Shown here one piece after another: positions 16,825 through 25,997 of a stretch of 56,221 nucleotides of DNA. The stretch spans positions 1 through 56,221 of the forward strand of contig JAPPMC010000069.1 in NCBI GenBank assembly GCA_028819235.1, given 5' to 3'. A program made the position numbers and the translations under genes. The notes under the pieces are model-generated. The model made no database searches. It had not been told where the DNA came from and saw only the letters and a program-made list of their open reading frames with translations. The DNA is from Bryobacterales bacterium. Lineage in GTDB: Bacteria; Acidobacteriota; Terriglobia; Bryobacterales; UBA6623. Within the stretch, counting starts at the first letter, position 1. Every line of letters starts with the position of its first letter.

Positions 16825-19413
16825 ATGGTTCGGCACTCTTTCGGCATATTGATCTTCACCATCGCCATGTCGGCCGGCTGGCTCCGCGGCGCGGCCACCG
16901 ACGGTGCCGATGGCAGGGTTCACAGCGGCGTCCTTGCGCTGTATGACTTTGCGGCCGCCGAGAACAGCTTCGTGCAGGACTCCGCCGGACGCAGCGAAGA
17001 CTCAACCCTGAGGATCGCAAGTTCGGACGCGGTGCAGTTGCTGCCGGACGGGCTGGAACTACTCGCGGGAGGCAAGCTCAGATCCAAATCCCGGCCGGCC
17101 AAGATCTCCGACATGGTCCGCACCAGCGGAGAGCTGACCGTTGAAGCTTGGATTCGCTCTAGCGGGACCGACCAATGGGGTCCCGCCACGATCCTCAGAA
17201 TGTCCAACGGCACGGATCAGCGCAACTTTCTGCTCGGTCAGAAAGGCGACCGGTACGTTGCTAGCTTCAGAACGTCAAGGACAGACATGGAGGCCAAGCC
17301 GGGGCTCTCCACCGCACCGGGCACTGCCACGACCGAGACTACCCACCTCGTGTTCACCAGAGACCGCACTGGACGGTGCAGAATCTTCGTCGACGGCGAG
17401 CTGGCGGTCGAGGGAGCGATCCGTGGAGGAGTTGAAGACTGGGAGAAGACATCGCTGACGCTTGGCTACGAGGTGAGCGTAGGGCGGCCTTGGACGGGGA
17501 CGTACCATCTCGTCGCCATCTATGGGCGGGATCTCTCTCCTCGCGAGGTCTCCCGCAACTATCATGCGGGCCACGGCTCCAGCGTGCCCGCCCTTTCGCA
17601 GCACCAAGGTTCGGCGCGTCTGTTCGAAACGACAATTGCCCCTCTTCTGGCCCGCCGTTGCCTCGGATGTCACGACTCCGGAGCGAGGCAGGGGGGGCTT
17701 GACCTGTCGAGCAGGAGCTCCGCTCTTGCGGGAGGCATCAGCGGGAATGCCATCAATCCGGGCAGCGCCCGAACAAGCCTCGTTTGGCTCAAGACCGATG
17801 CCGAAACCATGCCTAAGGGTCTCGCTCCCCTCACCCAAGAGGAGAAGGCGATGCTTCGCGACTGGATCGACGCCGGCGCGGCTTGGACCTACGAAGAGTT
17901 GGACCGCGCCGTTCACGGGGGAGGCAACCGGGCGATTGGGAACTGGGTGCCAAGGCTGACCGTGTCGGAATACATCGAGAGCGTGCGGGCCTCACTCGGC
18001 GTCGATGTATCGGCAGAGGCCCGGGAAATCCTGCCGCCGGAATTGCGCGCAGACGGCTTCACGAACACGGCGTACAACCTCAACGTGGACCTTCGGCACG
18101 TCGAGGCCTACGCTCGGCTGGCGGAGACGGTGGCCGGCCGACTGGATGTTGGAAAGGTCTTCGACGGGGAGGCAGTCACAGAGGAATGGGTTCTCGGTCT
18201 TGGCCAGAGGCTGCTGCGCGGCGTGCTCACCGAGCATGAGCTCTTGCTGTTCTTGGGGCTGGCGACGTCTGTCACAGAAGCCGGCGGTAGCGTCGAGGAG
18301 GCAGCGCGATACGTCGTCGAGGCAATGCTTCAGTCGCCCAGATTCCTCTATAGGGTGGAGCTTCAGCGGGGCGACGGAAGAGCCTGGCCAATCGACCCGC
18401 ACGAACTGGCGTCGCGAATCAGCTACATGGTTTGGGGCGCTCCGCCGGACGACGAGCTGCTTGCGAAGGCTCGGTCTGGGACCCTCGACGACCAGAAGGA
18501 ACTTTCCCGGCAAGTCGACCGCATGCTCGGCGATCCCAGGGCAATCGCACAGTCCAGGCAGTTCGTCGAGCAGTGGCTGGACCTACACCGCCTCGCCAAC
18601 CTGCGTCCGAGCCCGGAGAGGTTCCCCCACTGGGAGCCATCGCTAGGGTCCGACATGCGCGCCGAGACGCTTGCCTTCTTCGAGGATTTGGTCTGGGAAC
18701 AGCGGCGGCCACTTGCCCACCTGATGAACGCCCAGTTCACGTACTTGACGCCGCGCTTGGCGAACCATTACGGACTCGTTTCAGATCGGCCCGGCCTGGC
18801 CCGATTCGAGCTGTCCTCGACCGCGAGCCGGGGCGGATTGCTGACCCACGGCAGCCTGCTGACGATGGGCGGCGATGATGCCTCGATGGTCACTCGGGGG
18901 CTCTTCATCTTGCGGGATGTCCTTTTCAGCGAAGTCGGCGATCCCCCGCCGGGACTCGACACGAGCCCAGTTCCGGCCGAACCGGGCCGGTCCCGCCGGG
19001 CCATCGCCACGGAGCGCGTCGAGAGCAGCGCCTGTGGCGGCTGCCACGCGCGCTTCGAACCGCTCGCGTTCGGTTTGGAGAAGTTCGACGGGCTCGGGAC
19101 CCATCACGAGGTCGATGAGCACGGCAACCGACTCCGAGAAGACGGCGAGATCCTGATCCCGGGCGACAGTGAGCCTTTGTCCTACGAGTCGATCGCCGAC
19201 ATGATGGACATCCTTGCTCTCAGCGATCGCGTCCAGCGGAACATAACCAGGAAGTTCGCACAGTTCGCGCTGGGGCGACCGCTCGTCGCGAGCGACAAGC
19301 CGTCAATCGACGACATTCACCGCTCCTCAATTGCCGGCGGTGGGACGTATCAGAGCTTGGTCAAGGCGGTGGCGATGAGCAACCTGACGCGGACCATCCA
19401 GACCGAGCATTGA
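16825..19413 (+). CDS. Exported LamG / cytochrome c / DUF1592-DUF1588-DUF1585 protein
   Basis: 862 residues from the ATG at 16825, which begins a Sec signal peptide (HSFGILIFTIAMSAGWLRGAA). Domains in order: a LamG/concanavalin-like lectin domain (about 50-260; TVEAWIRSSG, YHLVAIYGRDLS), a Planctomycete-type cytochrome c segment with CLGCH, then DUF1587-like (LTVSEYIESVRASLG), DUF1592 (ISYMVWGAPPDDELL to FVEQWLDLHRL), DUF1588 (RGGLLTHGSLL to CGGCH) and DUF1585 (FAQFALGRPL) regions. Two CxxCH motifs suggest two haems. Such proteins are usually paired with a DUF1552 protein, and one lies convergently just downstream. Role unknown; a surface redox or polymer-related complex is only a guess. Confidence 0.88.
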   Translation: MVRHSFGILIFTIAMSAGWLRGAATDGADGRVHSGVLALYDFAAAENSFVQDSAGRSEDSTLRIASSDAVQLLPDGLELLAGGKLRSKSRPAKISDMVRTSGELTVEAWIRSSGTDQWGPATILRMSNGTDQRNFLLGQKGDRYVASFRTSRTDMEAKPGLSTAPGTATTETTHLVFTRDRTGRCRIFVDGELAVEGAIRGGVEDWEKTSLTLGYEVSVGRPWTGTYHLVAIYGRDLSPREVSRNYHAGHGSSVPALSQHQGSARLFETTIAPLLARRCLGCHDSGARQGGLDLSSRSSALAGGISGNAINPGSARTSLVWLKTDAETMPKGLAPLTQEEKAMLRDWIDAGAAWTYEELDRAVHGGGNRAIGNWVPRLTVSEYIESVRASLGVDVSAEAREILPPELRADGFTNTAYNLNVDLRHVEAYARLAETVAGRLDVGKVFDGEAVTEEWVLGLGQRLLRGVLTEHELLLFLGLATSVTEAGGSVEEAARYVVEAMLQSPRFLYRVELQRGDGRAWPIDPHELASRISYMVWGAPPDDELLAKARSGTLDDQKELSRQVDRMLGDPRAIAQSRQFVEQWLDLHRLANLRPSPERFPHWEPSLGSDMRAETLAFFEDLVWEQRRPLAHLMNAQFTYLTPRLANHYGLVSDRPGLARFELSSTASRGGLLTHGSLLTMGGDDASMVTRGLFILRDVLFSEVGDPPPGLDTSPVPAEPGRSRRAIATERVESSACGGCHARFEPLAFGLEKFDGLGTHHEVDEHGNRLREDGEILIPGDSEPLSYESIADMMDILALSDRVQRNITRKFAQFALGRPLVASDKPSIDDIHRSSIAGGGTYQSLVKAVAMSNLTRTIQTEH

Positions 19414-19566
19414 GCCGCGCGGGAGCTTGGTGGCCGCCGAGCCTGAAGCACCAACGTCTGTCCAACAGGCCTGCCAATCCGGCCTCCGCCGAGACGGAGT
19501 TCGCCAAGGTGCCGCATTCCCTCCGACGCATAGGGGGAGTTCGCAGGCCACGAACGAGTTGATTGC

Positions 19567-19597
19567 CCCGTATCGGCCGACCGAGGGCCGATACGGG
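19567..19597. terminator. Perfect 12-bp hairpin between convergent genes
   Basis: CCCGTATCGGCC pairs perfectly with GGCCGATACGGG around the 7-base loop GACCGAG. It lies in the 343-base gap between the stops of the DUF1592 (+) and DUF1552 (-) genes and would form on either transcript, so a bidirectional terminator is likely, although neither side has a T-tract. The rest of 19414-19756 holds nothing recognisable. Confidence 0.65.
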
Positions 19598-19756
19598 AAG
19601 TACCGTGCCTGGCGACCGTCGCCCGGCAGCCTCTTCGCGCCCGTGCGTCAGCCCACGGTCAAGGGAGGGATCCCGGTAGGGCCGACCTGCACGTTGGCGG
19701 GTCGCAATTGCCTGTCGGGGGCTAGCGCGAAACGGACCAAGCGCAAAGCGCGGATC

Positions 19757-21157
19757 TCAGACCCGGATCTGGTCCGCGCGCGTCACTGCTCGATCGGCGG
19801 GTCCGAGGCGATCGGTCGCACCCATCGCGTCAAGCATCGTGTTGTAGAGATCGATGCCCTCGACATGGAGGTCCATGATCTCTCCGGTCTTGAAACGGCC
19901 ACCCGCACCGGAAATGGCGTGGAAAACGCCTGACAACTCCCGCTTGACGTCAGAGTGACGGCCATCGCCGGATTCGGTCGAGACGGTGACCATTGAGTTC
20001 TCCAAGGCACTCTTTCCATTGGGGTCACGAACCTTGTCGAGCTGTTCCAGAAAATATGCTGTCTCGCGGATGTGCATGTGCGCATGCGCCCGAAGCTGCT
20101 CATTGCGGGCCTCGGGATCGAAATCGTGCCACCATTCGTGGCTGCACGCCTTCGCACCCGTGGCGTCGCGCTGTTTCGCATCGTCGAAGCGGAAGAGGCG
20201 GCGGCCCGCATAGGCGTAGTCACCCTTGATGCGAAGGCGCTCGCCGGCCGCGAGGAACGTCACCGAGCCGAAGCGGACTCGGTCAAGCTCCACGGCCAAG
20301 GCATACAGATCTGAGACCAGCCTCCATTCCTCCGTCAGGTCATCCAGGGCCATGTCAATGCCCTCCCCCCCGGGATCGGCGTAGCCGCCGTGTGCAATGC
20401 GGGAACGGGGCGGCAGGGGCGGCTCGCCCCCATCGTCAGTCTTGGACTCGAATGCACGGATCTCGAACTCCCTGATCCGGTCCAAGTGATCGGCGAGACG
20501 CGCTCGGGACTGCGCACCGAGAGGAGAGTTTGAACCGGTGAAGTACTGGTACTGGCTGACGAGCGCGTCCAAGATGCTGCGGCGCAGTCGTTCCCGTCGC
20601 TGGTCCGGCTCGGCATCTGACAACGAGAGCTTGCCGAAGACGCGGTCGAAGAGATCCCGCGGCTTCTCCTGCATCGCAGCAGCGACTGTCCCGTCAAAGC
20701 TGTAGCTGTGGACATACCGGCTTACGCGGCTCCGGCGGAAGTATGTGCCGGCGATGAGGGTTGGCACGACTCCAGGAGGTTGGCCATTCGGGTAGTGCTC
20801 CCTGCGGACGACCTGATCGATCGACGGCCCACCGGAGCGCGCCTCCCCATTCGGCGGCTCTCCGGTGAATGCCCCGCTTGCGCCGTCAAAGTGGGCGTTG
20901 ATCCCGGCCTCGTCGCAGCGCACCTGATCCACGCCGCGTACGATCAGCAGCTTGTCGCTGAGTGGCCGCAGAGGCTCGAGCACACCATCGAATCCCTCGG
21001 ACTGCAACGGGGCGGGCACGCCCAACCCGAAGAACACGTTGAAGGCTCGCACGGGCACCGTCGCAGAGGCCTGCATTTCCTCCAGCAGGGGTAAGCCGAC
21101 GGCTACACCCCCAGCCCCCCGAAGCACCGTTCTGCGGCTGATTCCGCGCCCTTTCAT
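19757..21157 (-). CDS. DUF1552 family exported protein
   Basis: 466 residues from the ATG at 21157. The leader has a twin-arginine motif (SRRTVLRGAGG), so export by Tat is likely. DUF1552 features include FFGLGVP, IDQVVRREH, RRLFRFDD-type segments, HAHMHIRETAYFLEQL and ENSMVTVSTESGDG. These proteins are distantly related to the DUF1501/alkaline-phosphatase-like superfamily and are nearly always encoded beside DUF1592 proteins; function is unknown. Here the pair is convergent rather than in an operon. The frame extends upstream to 21475 without family similarity. Confidence 0.87.
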   Translation of the reverse strand: MKGRGISRRTVLRGAGGVAVGLPLLEEMQASATVPVRAFNVFFGLGVPAPLQSEGFDGVLEPLRPLSDKLLIVRGVDQVRCDEAGINAHFDGASGAFTGEPPNGEARSGGPSIDQVVRREHYPNGQPPGVVPTLIAGTYFRRSRVSRYVHSYSFDGTVAAAMQEKPRDLFDRVFGKLSLSDAEPDQRRERLRRSILDALVSQYQYFTGSNSPLGAQSRARLADHLDRIREFEIRAFESKTDDGGEPPLPPRSRIAHGGYADPGGEGIDMALDDLTEEWRLVSDLYALAVELDRVRFGSVTFLAAGERLRIKGDYAYAGRRLFRFDDAKQRDATGAKACSHEWWHDFDPEARNEQLRAHAHMHIRETAYFLEQLDKVRDPNGKSALENSMVTVSTESGDGRHSDVKRELSGVFHAISGAGGRFKTGEIMDLHVEGIDLYNTMLDAMGATDRLGPADRAVTRADQIRV

Positions 21158-21713
21158 TGCTCTGAGAGCATGGTAGCAAGTCGGCGAACCGACGGGATCC
21201 GCTAACTGCTCCGCCGATTCCTTCAACGTGCGGTTCAAGTATCGCGGACCCGCGTTAAGGGCGTCCCTAGGGGCCAAAGGCATGCGACGCGGTTTCCGAG
21301 GTCCCCAAGTGTCCGCCAGCGCTGTGTGGGTCGTCGGCGTATTCCGAGATTGCCCAGCGACCGTGCTACTCACGCCTGAAGCCGACAGTCCTTGCCGGAG
21401 ACGCAGTGGCCGGTCGGCGTCGTCCCCAGGTGCACGGCCGAGTGGCCCACCCAGGCTTGCGGCCGGTCGACCCACATCCTTGCGCAGGACGGTTGCTCGC
21501 TGGGCCGGCTGGGAGAGAGACGTGGGGCGCCCTCTACGTCTGCGGATGCGCTGTGGGAGCCGCGGCCCGGGCAGTCGCAGTAGCCTTCTTTGCGAGAAGC
21601 GGCCAGCATTGGGCAGTTGTCACGCCACGTCCGGTGGTCGGGTGGCGGCGCAGACGGGGCAGCCGGGAATGACCGCGACCCAGCGCGCACCGAGAGCCAC
21701 TAACCGAGAGCCA
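21158..21713. other. Intergenic stretch with a 14-bp tandem duplication
   Basis: No recognisable gene. A tandem duplication ACCGAGAGCCACTA x2 occupies 21689-21716; its second copy contains the stop codon of the SPFH gene. The open frames here are low-complexity arginine-rich shadows. Confidence 0.5.
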
Positions 21714-22544
21714 CTATTGGGGACCGAGCGACTTCAGGTCGATGAACGGAACGCCAGCGCCGGCGACCTGCGGCAATCGCCCGTCCCACTTCTCGATCGC
21801 CCGGAGCTGCAGCAGCGAATCGGTGATCGTCTCACGCTGCAATCGCTGCGACTCAGCTTCCGCCTGCGCTGCCGTGATCTTCTGCTCAGCCTCGATCTTG
21901 ATTCGCTCGAGGTCGCGCTGAGCCTTCAGCGCCTCCTGCTCGGCCCTCTGCTTGTCCTCGATGGCTGAATTGAACACATTGGAGAAGTTGAAGTCGACGA
22001 TATTGAACTCATCGACGATCACGTGGCGCGGCATGAGCCGGGCTGAGAGCATCTCCTTGATCTGGTTCGAGACCTCCGCCCTTCTCGTAATCAGCTCCTC
22101 CGCCGTGAACTGCGCCGAGGTCGCCTTGACCGACTCTTGGACAAGCGGATCGATGAGGCGCTCCTCATACGACATTCCAACCTCTTGGTAAATCTTCCAA
22201 GCGTTGCTGGGATCGATGTGATAGTTGAGCGCAATCCGAGAGGCCACGGTCTGGAGGTCCTTCGACGACGCCGAAGCATCCGTCTCAGACTTGTGGATCT
22301 TGACGTCGAGCGGAATGATCGAATGGATGAACGGGATCTTAGGCTGCAGCCCCTCCCCTCGGACGCCAGGCTGCACGCCTCCGAACTTCGAGAACACGAC
22401 GCCGCGCTCTCCAGCGCCGATCACCGTGAAGGAATTGACGGCCAAGAACACAGCGGCGATTGCCCCTAGCGCTGCGGAGACTCGCCCGCCGAACGTCCGC
22501 CGAATGATGTCGCGGACGGATGTGGTACCGTACGTGTCGTACAT
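21714..22544 (-). CDS. Prohibitin-like SPFH domain membrane protein
   Basis: 276 residues. One N-terminal membrane helix (SAALGAIAAVFLAVNSFTVI) is followed by an SPFH/band 7 domain (GERGVVFSKFGGV, QPGVRGEGL, PFIHSIIPLDVK) and a long alanine/glutamate-rich coiled coil (KQRAEQEALKAQRDLERIK). Prohibitin-like proteins form ring oligomers in membranes and regulate proteases or membrane domains. The gene stands alone with its own strong promoter and a palindrome in the leader. SD GAGGTGAC precedes the ATG at 22544. Confidence 0.92.
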   Translation of the reverse strand: MYDTYGTTSVRDIIRRTFGGRVSAALGAIAAVFLAVNSFTVIGAGERGVVFSKFGGVQPGVRGEGLQPKIPFIHSIIPLDVKIHKSETDASASSKDLQTVASRIALNYHIDPSNAWKIYQEVGMSYEERLIDPLVQESVKATSAQFTAEELITRRAEVSNQIKEMLSARLMPRHVIVDEFNIVDFNFSNVFNSAIEDKQRAEQEALKAQRDLERIKIEAEQKITAAQAEAESQRLQRETITDSLLQLRAIEKWDGRLPQVAGAGVPFIDLKSLGPQ

Positions 22545-22575
22545 ATGTCACCTCGTGAATGATTGTTGGATGCAT

Positions 22576-22590
22576 GAGAACATTGTTCTC
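22576..22590 (-). promoter_or_regulatory. Palindrome in the SPFH leader (possible operator)
   Basis: GAGAAC-ATT-GTTCTC, a 15-base palindrome with perfect 6-base arms, lying just downstream of the predicted transcription start and 31 bases before the SPFH ATG. The spacing (GAAC-3-GTTC) does not match the Gram-positive LexA box (4-base spacer) or CIRCE. A repressor site or short hairpin are both possible. Confidence 0.45.
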
Positions 22591-22605
22591 GGGATGGATA
22601 CGCTC

Positions 22606-22634
22606 ATTATAGAAGGTTCTTACACTTTGTGCAA
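22606..22634 (-). promoter_or_regulatory. Near-consensus sigma-70 promoter for the SPFH gene
   Basis: Minus strand: TTGCAC (22629-22634), exactly 17 bases, TATAAT (22606-22611). This is the best promoter match I found in the window and sits 62 bases before the SPFH start codon in locally AT-rich DNA. Confidence 0.7.
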
Positions 22635-23012
22635 CGACAGAGTCAGGTGTCCCCTCCCGCTGCGATTGCCCTGCGGCGCGTCCATCAAGTCGAGCAGATC
22701 TGGCGGCGTAGCAAGAATGTGCGGTGATCAACAGTCCACGAGGCTGTCGGACGCACCCAGCCAGCAGGACCTCCACGGCATGCAATTCGTCTGCGCACGC
22801 GCTCTCCTGAGCGCGTTCACTCGGCCAAGTCCGCTGTCGCGCTGGGGACTCGAGGGGGCATTGAGCTTCGAGTCCGGCTAGCAACGCCAAGTCGCTTGCC
22901 CACAACAGTCTGCACGACCGAGAGGGAACATGCCCAAGTCCGCCTCGGGAACGGATTGCCCCAAGCGGGTGTGCGGCTATGGTGGAATACGGTGAGTCGG
23001 GAGAGCCGGACG
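22635..23012. other. Intergenic region upstream of SPFH promoter
   Basis: No gene recognised. It separates divergent SPFH (-) and isomerase-like (+) genes. Confidence 0.4.
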
Positions 23013-23894
23013 ATGAATAGAAGACAACTCCTCGCGATAATCGGAGCCGCGGCTCATGCGGGCACCGCCCGCTCGGAGGACCGACGTGTCGGACCAGTTA
23101 TCACATTCGGCAAGCACCTTCAGTGGCTGTCCTTCGACGAGGTTGCGGCCTTCCTAGAGGAGCACGATTTCGACGGCATCGAAGCGACTGTCCGCAAGGG
23201 AGGCCAGGTGGAGCCCGACCGTGTGGAACAAGACTTGCCCCGACTAGTCGAGGCACTGGGCAAGCGCAATAAGAAAGTCGTTGTAATGGCGACGGATGTC
23301 AACAGCGCCGAAGACGCGCTCACCAGACGAGTGATTTCTACCGCGGACAGCCTAGAAATACCCTTCTTCCGGATGGCCTATTACCGGTACGACCTTCAGC
23401 AACCCATCCTCGCGCAGCTCGAATCCCACCGTGAGACAGCGCTGCGCTTGGGTGAATTCCTTGAGGACTTCCGTATCAGGGGCCTGTACCAGAACCATGC
23501 GGGACCTGCATTGGTCGGCGCGTCCGTCTGGGACCAGCACCGGCTGCTGGAGGGAATTCCGGAACAGCGGATCACGGCTGCCTTCGACGTCCGTCACGCT
23601 ACCGTTGAAGGCGGCCGATCCTGGCCGTTGCTCTGGCGGCTCTTGCGAGACCGGGTCGGGTGCATTTACGTGAAGGACTTCCGCTGGAACGGACGGCAGG
23701 CGGTCAATGTCCCACTGGGGAAGGGACAGGTCGATCCCGACCTGCTTCGGATGGTGAGCGCCGAGGTCGCACCCGGAACGCCCCTCTCACTGCATATGGA
23801 GTACGTCGATCACCGGGATCCCGGGAAGAAGGACGAGAACATGCGAGCCATCGCCGCCGACCGCGTGGCACTTAGGCAGCTGATGGACCTCTGA
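23013..23894 (+). CDS. Exported TIM-barrel protein, sugar phosphate isomerase/epimerase family
   Basis: 293 residues from the ATG at 23013. The first ~20 residues (MNRRQLLAIIGAAAHAGTA) look like a short Tat/Sec leader. The body is an AP-endonuclease-2-type TIM barrel, as in xylose-isomerase-like epimerases: FDGIEATVRKGG, the helix-rich middle, YQNHAG, AAFDVRHA, YVKDFRW and SLHMEYVDH, where the Glu/His/Asp residues would bind a metal. Such exported members are common in organisms with DUF1501-type genes, and their substrates are mostly unknown. It stands alone between two non-coding gaps. Confidence 0.82.
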   Translation: MNRRQLLAIIGAAAHAGTARSEDRRVGPVITFGKHLQWLSFDEVAAFLEEHDFDGIEATVRKGGQVEPDRVEQDLPRLVEALGKRNKKVVVMATDVNSAEDALTRRVISTADSLEIPFFRMAYYRYDLQQPILAQLESHRETALRLGEFLEDFRIRGLYQNHAGPALVGASVWDQHRLLEGIPEQRITAAFDVRHATVEGGRSWPLLWRLLRDRVGCIYVKDFRWNGRQAVNVPLGKGQVDPDLLRMVSAEVAPGTPLSLHMEYVDHRDPGKKDENMRAIAADRVALRQLMDL

Positions 23895-24404
23895 AAGGTA
23901 GCGGTCACGGTAGTTGAGATGGGCTCCTAACCAAACGACGACCTTCCCAGCGTAGTGCGATCCGTGATGTTCGCCAAGCGGCCCCAAGCGTACCCGCGCT
24001 CGCAGCGACAAAATGCCTTGGAGCCCAACAAGCTTGGGCGTGCGGCCTTGTCGCTGTCGACGATCCCGATCTCGGAGTCTGACGAGCAAGCGGGTCGGAC
24101 GCCCTAGGCAAAGGCAGCTCTCAGATCAGCACGCGGTGGCCCAATGGTACGTGTTAATGGGGTCGTCGCTGCGCTCGTTCGTAAGGCACCAGTTTCTACG
24201 GCCCAACGGCAGCGACATAGGACTCCGCCGCCCAATGACGAGCCAGACGCGTCGGGAGAATCGCGGATTCGGACAAGACAACCGGAGCGCGAGCTTCACC
24301 AGACAAGCAAATCGACCGCCGTTCCGGCCGCCATCACTGGCTGTCTGAACTGGCGATTTAGCTGAGTCGAGGAAGGCGGCCCAGACTGAGCGGCTTCCCA
24401 AGGG
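23895..24404. other. Non-coding stretch between convergent genes
   Basis: About 510 bases, no recognisable gene or hairpin; open frames on both strands are short and without motifs. Confidence 0.4.
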
Positions 24405-25997
24405 CTAAGGGCCCAAGCGGAACACCATCACGGAGGGGCCGGCCGCCGACGCAACATGCTGGCGCCCCTGAAACCGATATGTGACGGCTGGGGCCCGCAC
24501 TGGACCACCAGTCTGCAGCCGCCAGAGCGGCTTTCCACTGCGCGCATCCAGCGCCATGAAGTAGCCCTCCATCGTGCCGGCGAAGAGCAAGCCACCCCCG
24601 GTCGACAGCATCCCGCTCGACGGCGGGCTGACCAGGGGGAACCTCCAGCGCGTGTCACCGTTTGTGGGATCGACCGCGATGATCGAGCCCTCGCGAGGCT
24701 CGCCGCTGACGTTTTCCATCGCACTGCCGAGATAGTACTCGCCCTCGACGAACTCCTGAGGCGCACCGTGGTAAATCTGGCAGCCATCCCCGGAGTTGAA
24801 GTAGTACAGGCCAGTGAGAGGACTGTACGACGTCGCATGCCAGTTATGCCCGCCGCCCATTCCCGGGCAGGTCAGTGTGCCTTCGTCGGTCGGCTCGTGG
24901 CCCGGAATCAGAATTGGGCGACCGTCCGGGCTAATGCCGTCTGTCCAGTTCACCTCCGTGTACGCGCGAGCGAATAGAAACTCGCCGCTCGTGCGGTCCA
25001 AGGCATAGAAGTGGCCGTTTCGGTTCGCCTGAACGAGAGCCTTGCGAGGCTCGCCGGCCACTTCCATGTCGATCAGCACCGGGTCCGCAACCGCGTCCCA
25101 GTCATGGACGTCGTGGGGCGTGAACTGGAAATACCACTTGAGCTGTCCGGTGTCCGCGTCGAGAGCGACCATCGAGTCGCTGTAGAGGTTGTCGCCGGGC
25201 CGGGGAGAGCCATCCAGGTCGGGGCCGGGATTTCCCGTCCCCCAATAGATCAGGTCCAGCTCCGGATCGTAGCTTCCCGTGATCCAAGTCGACGCGCCGC
25301 CGCGCTTCCAAGAGTCCCCGCCCCATGTCTCGTTGCCGGGCTCGCCGGGTCCGGGAACGGTCCAGAACCTCCACAGCCGCTCTCCTGTCTCGGCGTCATA
25401 GGCGTCAATGAAGTCCCTCGTGCCGAATTCGGCTCCGGCGATGCCGATCACCACCATGTCCTTCACAATCAGAGGGGCCACCGTGTTCGAGTAGCCCACT
25501 CGGTAGTCGGCCGACTCCACCTCCCAAATCACACCGCCGGTCTGTGCGTCGATCGCGACCAGCGTGGCCTGCATGTTGACCTTGTAGAGCCGATCGCCCA
25601 GTATTGCGAAACCCCGATTCGGCTTGCCGCAGCACAGTGGCAGGTCTTCCGGTACGGGCTCGGAGTAATGCCAGAGCTGGCGACCAGTCTTCAGGTCCAG
25701 CGCCCACGCATGGTTCGATGGGCCGGTGACGTACATAACACCGTCGTGCACGAGCGGGGTGGTCTGGAATTTTCCGGCCACGCCGGACTGGAAAATCCAG
25801 GCGGGCACCAAGCCCGTCACGTTCTCTGTGTTGATCTCATCCAGCGGCGAGTAGCGCCACGCCGAGTAGTTTCGGCCGTACATTAGCCACGATTCGTTGT
25901 CCTCTTGCGAACGCGCCAGCGCGCCCAGATCAACCTGACCGGCCGAGGTGGCCACAATGGCCAGCAGCGCACCCGCCATCACGTATGGTTTGCTCAT
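24405..25997 (-). CDS. PQQ-dependent alcohol dehydrogenase, lanthanide-type signature
   Basis: 530 residues with a short signal peptide; an eight-bladed beta-propeller with repeated ALDxxTGxxLW blades. The vicinal cysteines Cys122-Cys123 (LCCGKPNRG) match the disulfide ring over PQQ. Metal-site residues are visible: Glu190 (GAEFG), Asn256 (GTGNPGP), catalytic Asp280 and Asp282 in ALDADTG. The second Asp two residues after the catalytic one is the marker of lanthanide-dependent XoxF/PedH-type enzymes. It would oxidise alcohols in the periplasm. Its ATG overlaps the stop of the upstream dihaem cytochrome gene, its likely electron acceptor. Confidence 0.9.
   Translation of the reverse strand: MSKPYVMAGALLAIVATSAGQVDLGALARSQEDNESWLMYGRNYSAWRYSPLDEINTENVTGLVPAWIFQSGVAGKFQTTPLVHDGVMYVTGPSNHAWALDLKTGRQLWHYSEPVPEDLPLCCGKPNRGFAILGDRLYKVNMQATLVAIDAQTGGVIWEVESADYRVGYSNTVAPLIVKDMVVIGIAGAEFGTRDFIDAYDAETGERLWRFWTVPGPGEPGNETWGGDSWKRGGASTWITGSYDPELDLIYWGTGNPGPDLDGSPRPGDNLYSDSMVALDADTGQLKWYFQFTPHDVHDWDAVADPVLIDMEVAGEPRKALVQANRNGHFYALDRTSGEFLFARAYTEVNWTDGISPDGRPILIPGHEPTDEGTLTCPGMGGGHNWHATSYSPLTGLYYFNSGDGCQIYHGAPQEFVEGEYYLGSAMENVSGEPREGSIIAVDPTNGDTRWRFPLVSPPSSGMLSTGGGLLFAGTMEGYFMALDARSGKPLWRLQTGGPVRAPAVTYRFQGRQHVASAAGPSVMVFRLGP

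Noticed and set aside
21689..21716. CRISPR-like or regulatory repeat
   Set aside because: Only two tandem copies of 14 bases at a gene end, without spacers.
21228..21968. 246-codon plus-strand frame
   Set aside because: Arginine/proline-rich, no motifs, and runs antisense into the SPFH gene.
22576..22590. LexA or CIRCE operator
   Set aside because: Arm sequence and spacing differ: 3-base centre instead of the 4 of GAAC-N4-GTTC, and no TTAGCACTC arms.
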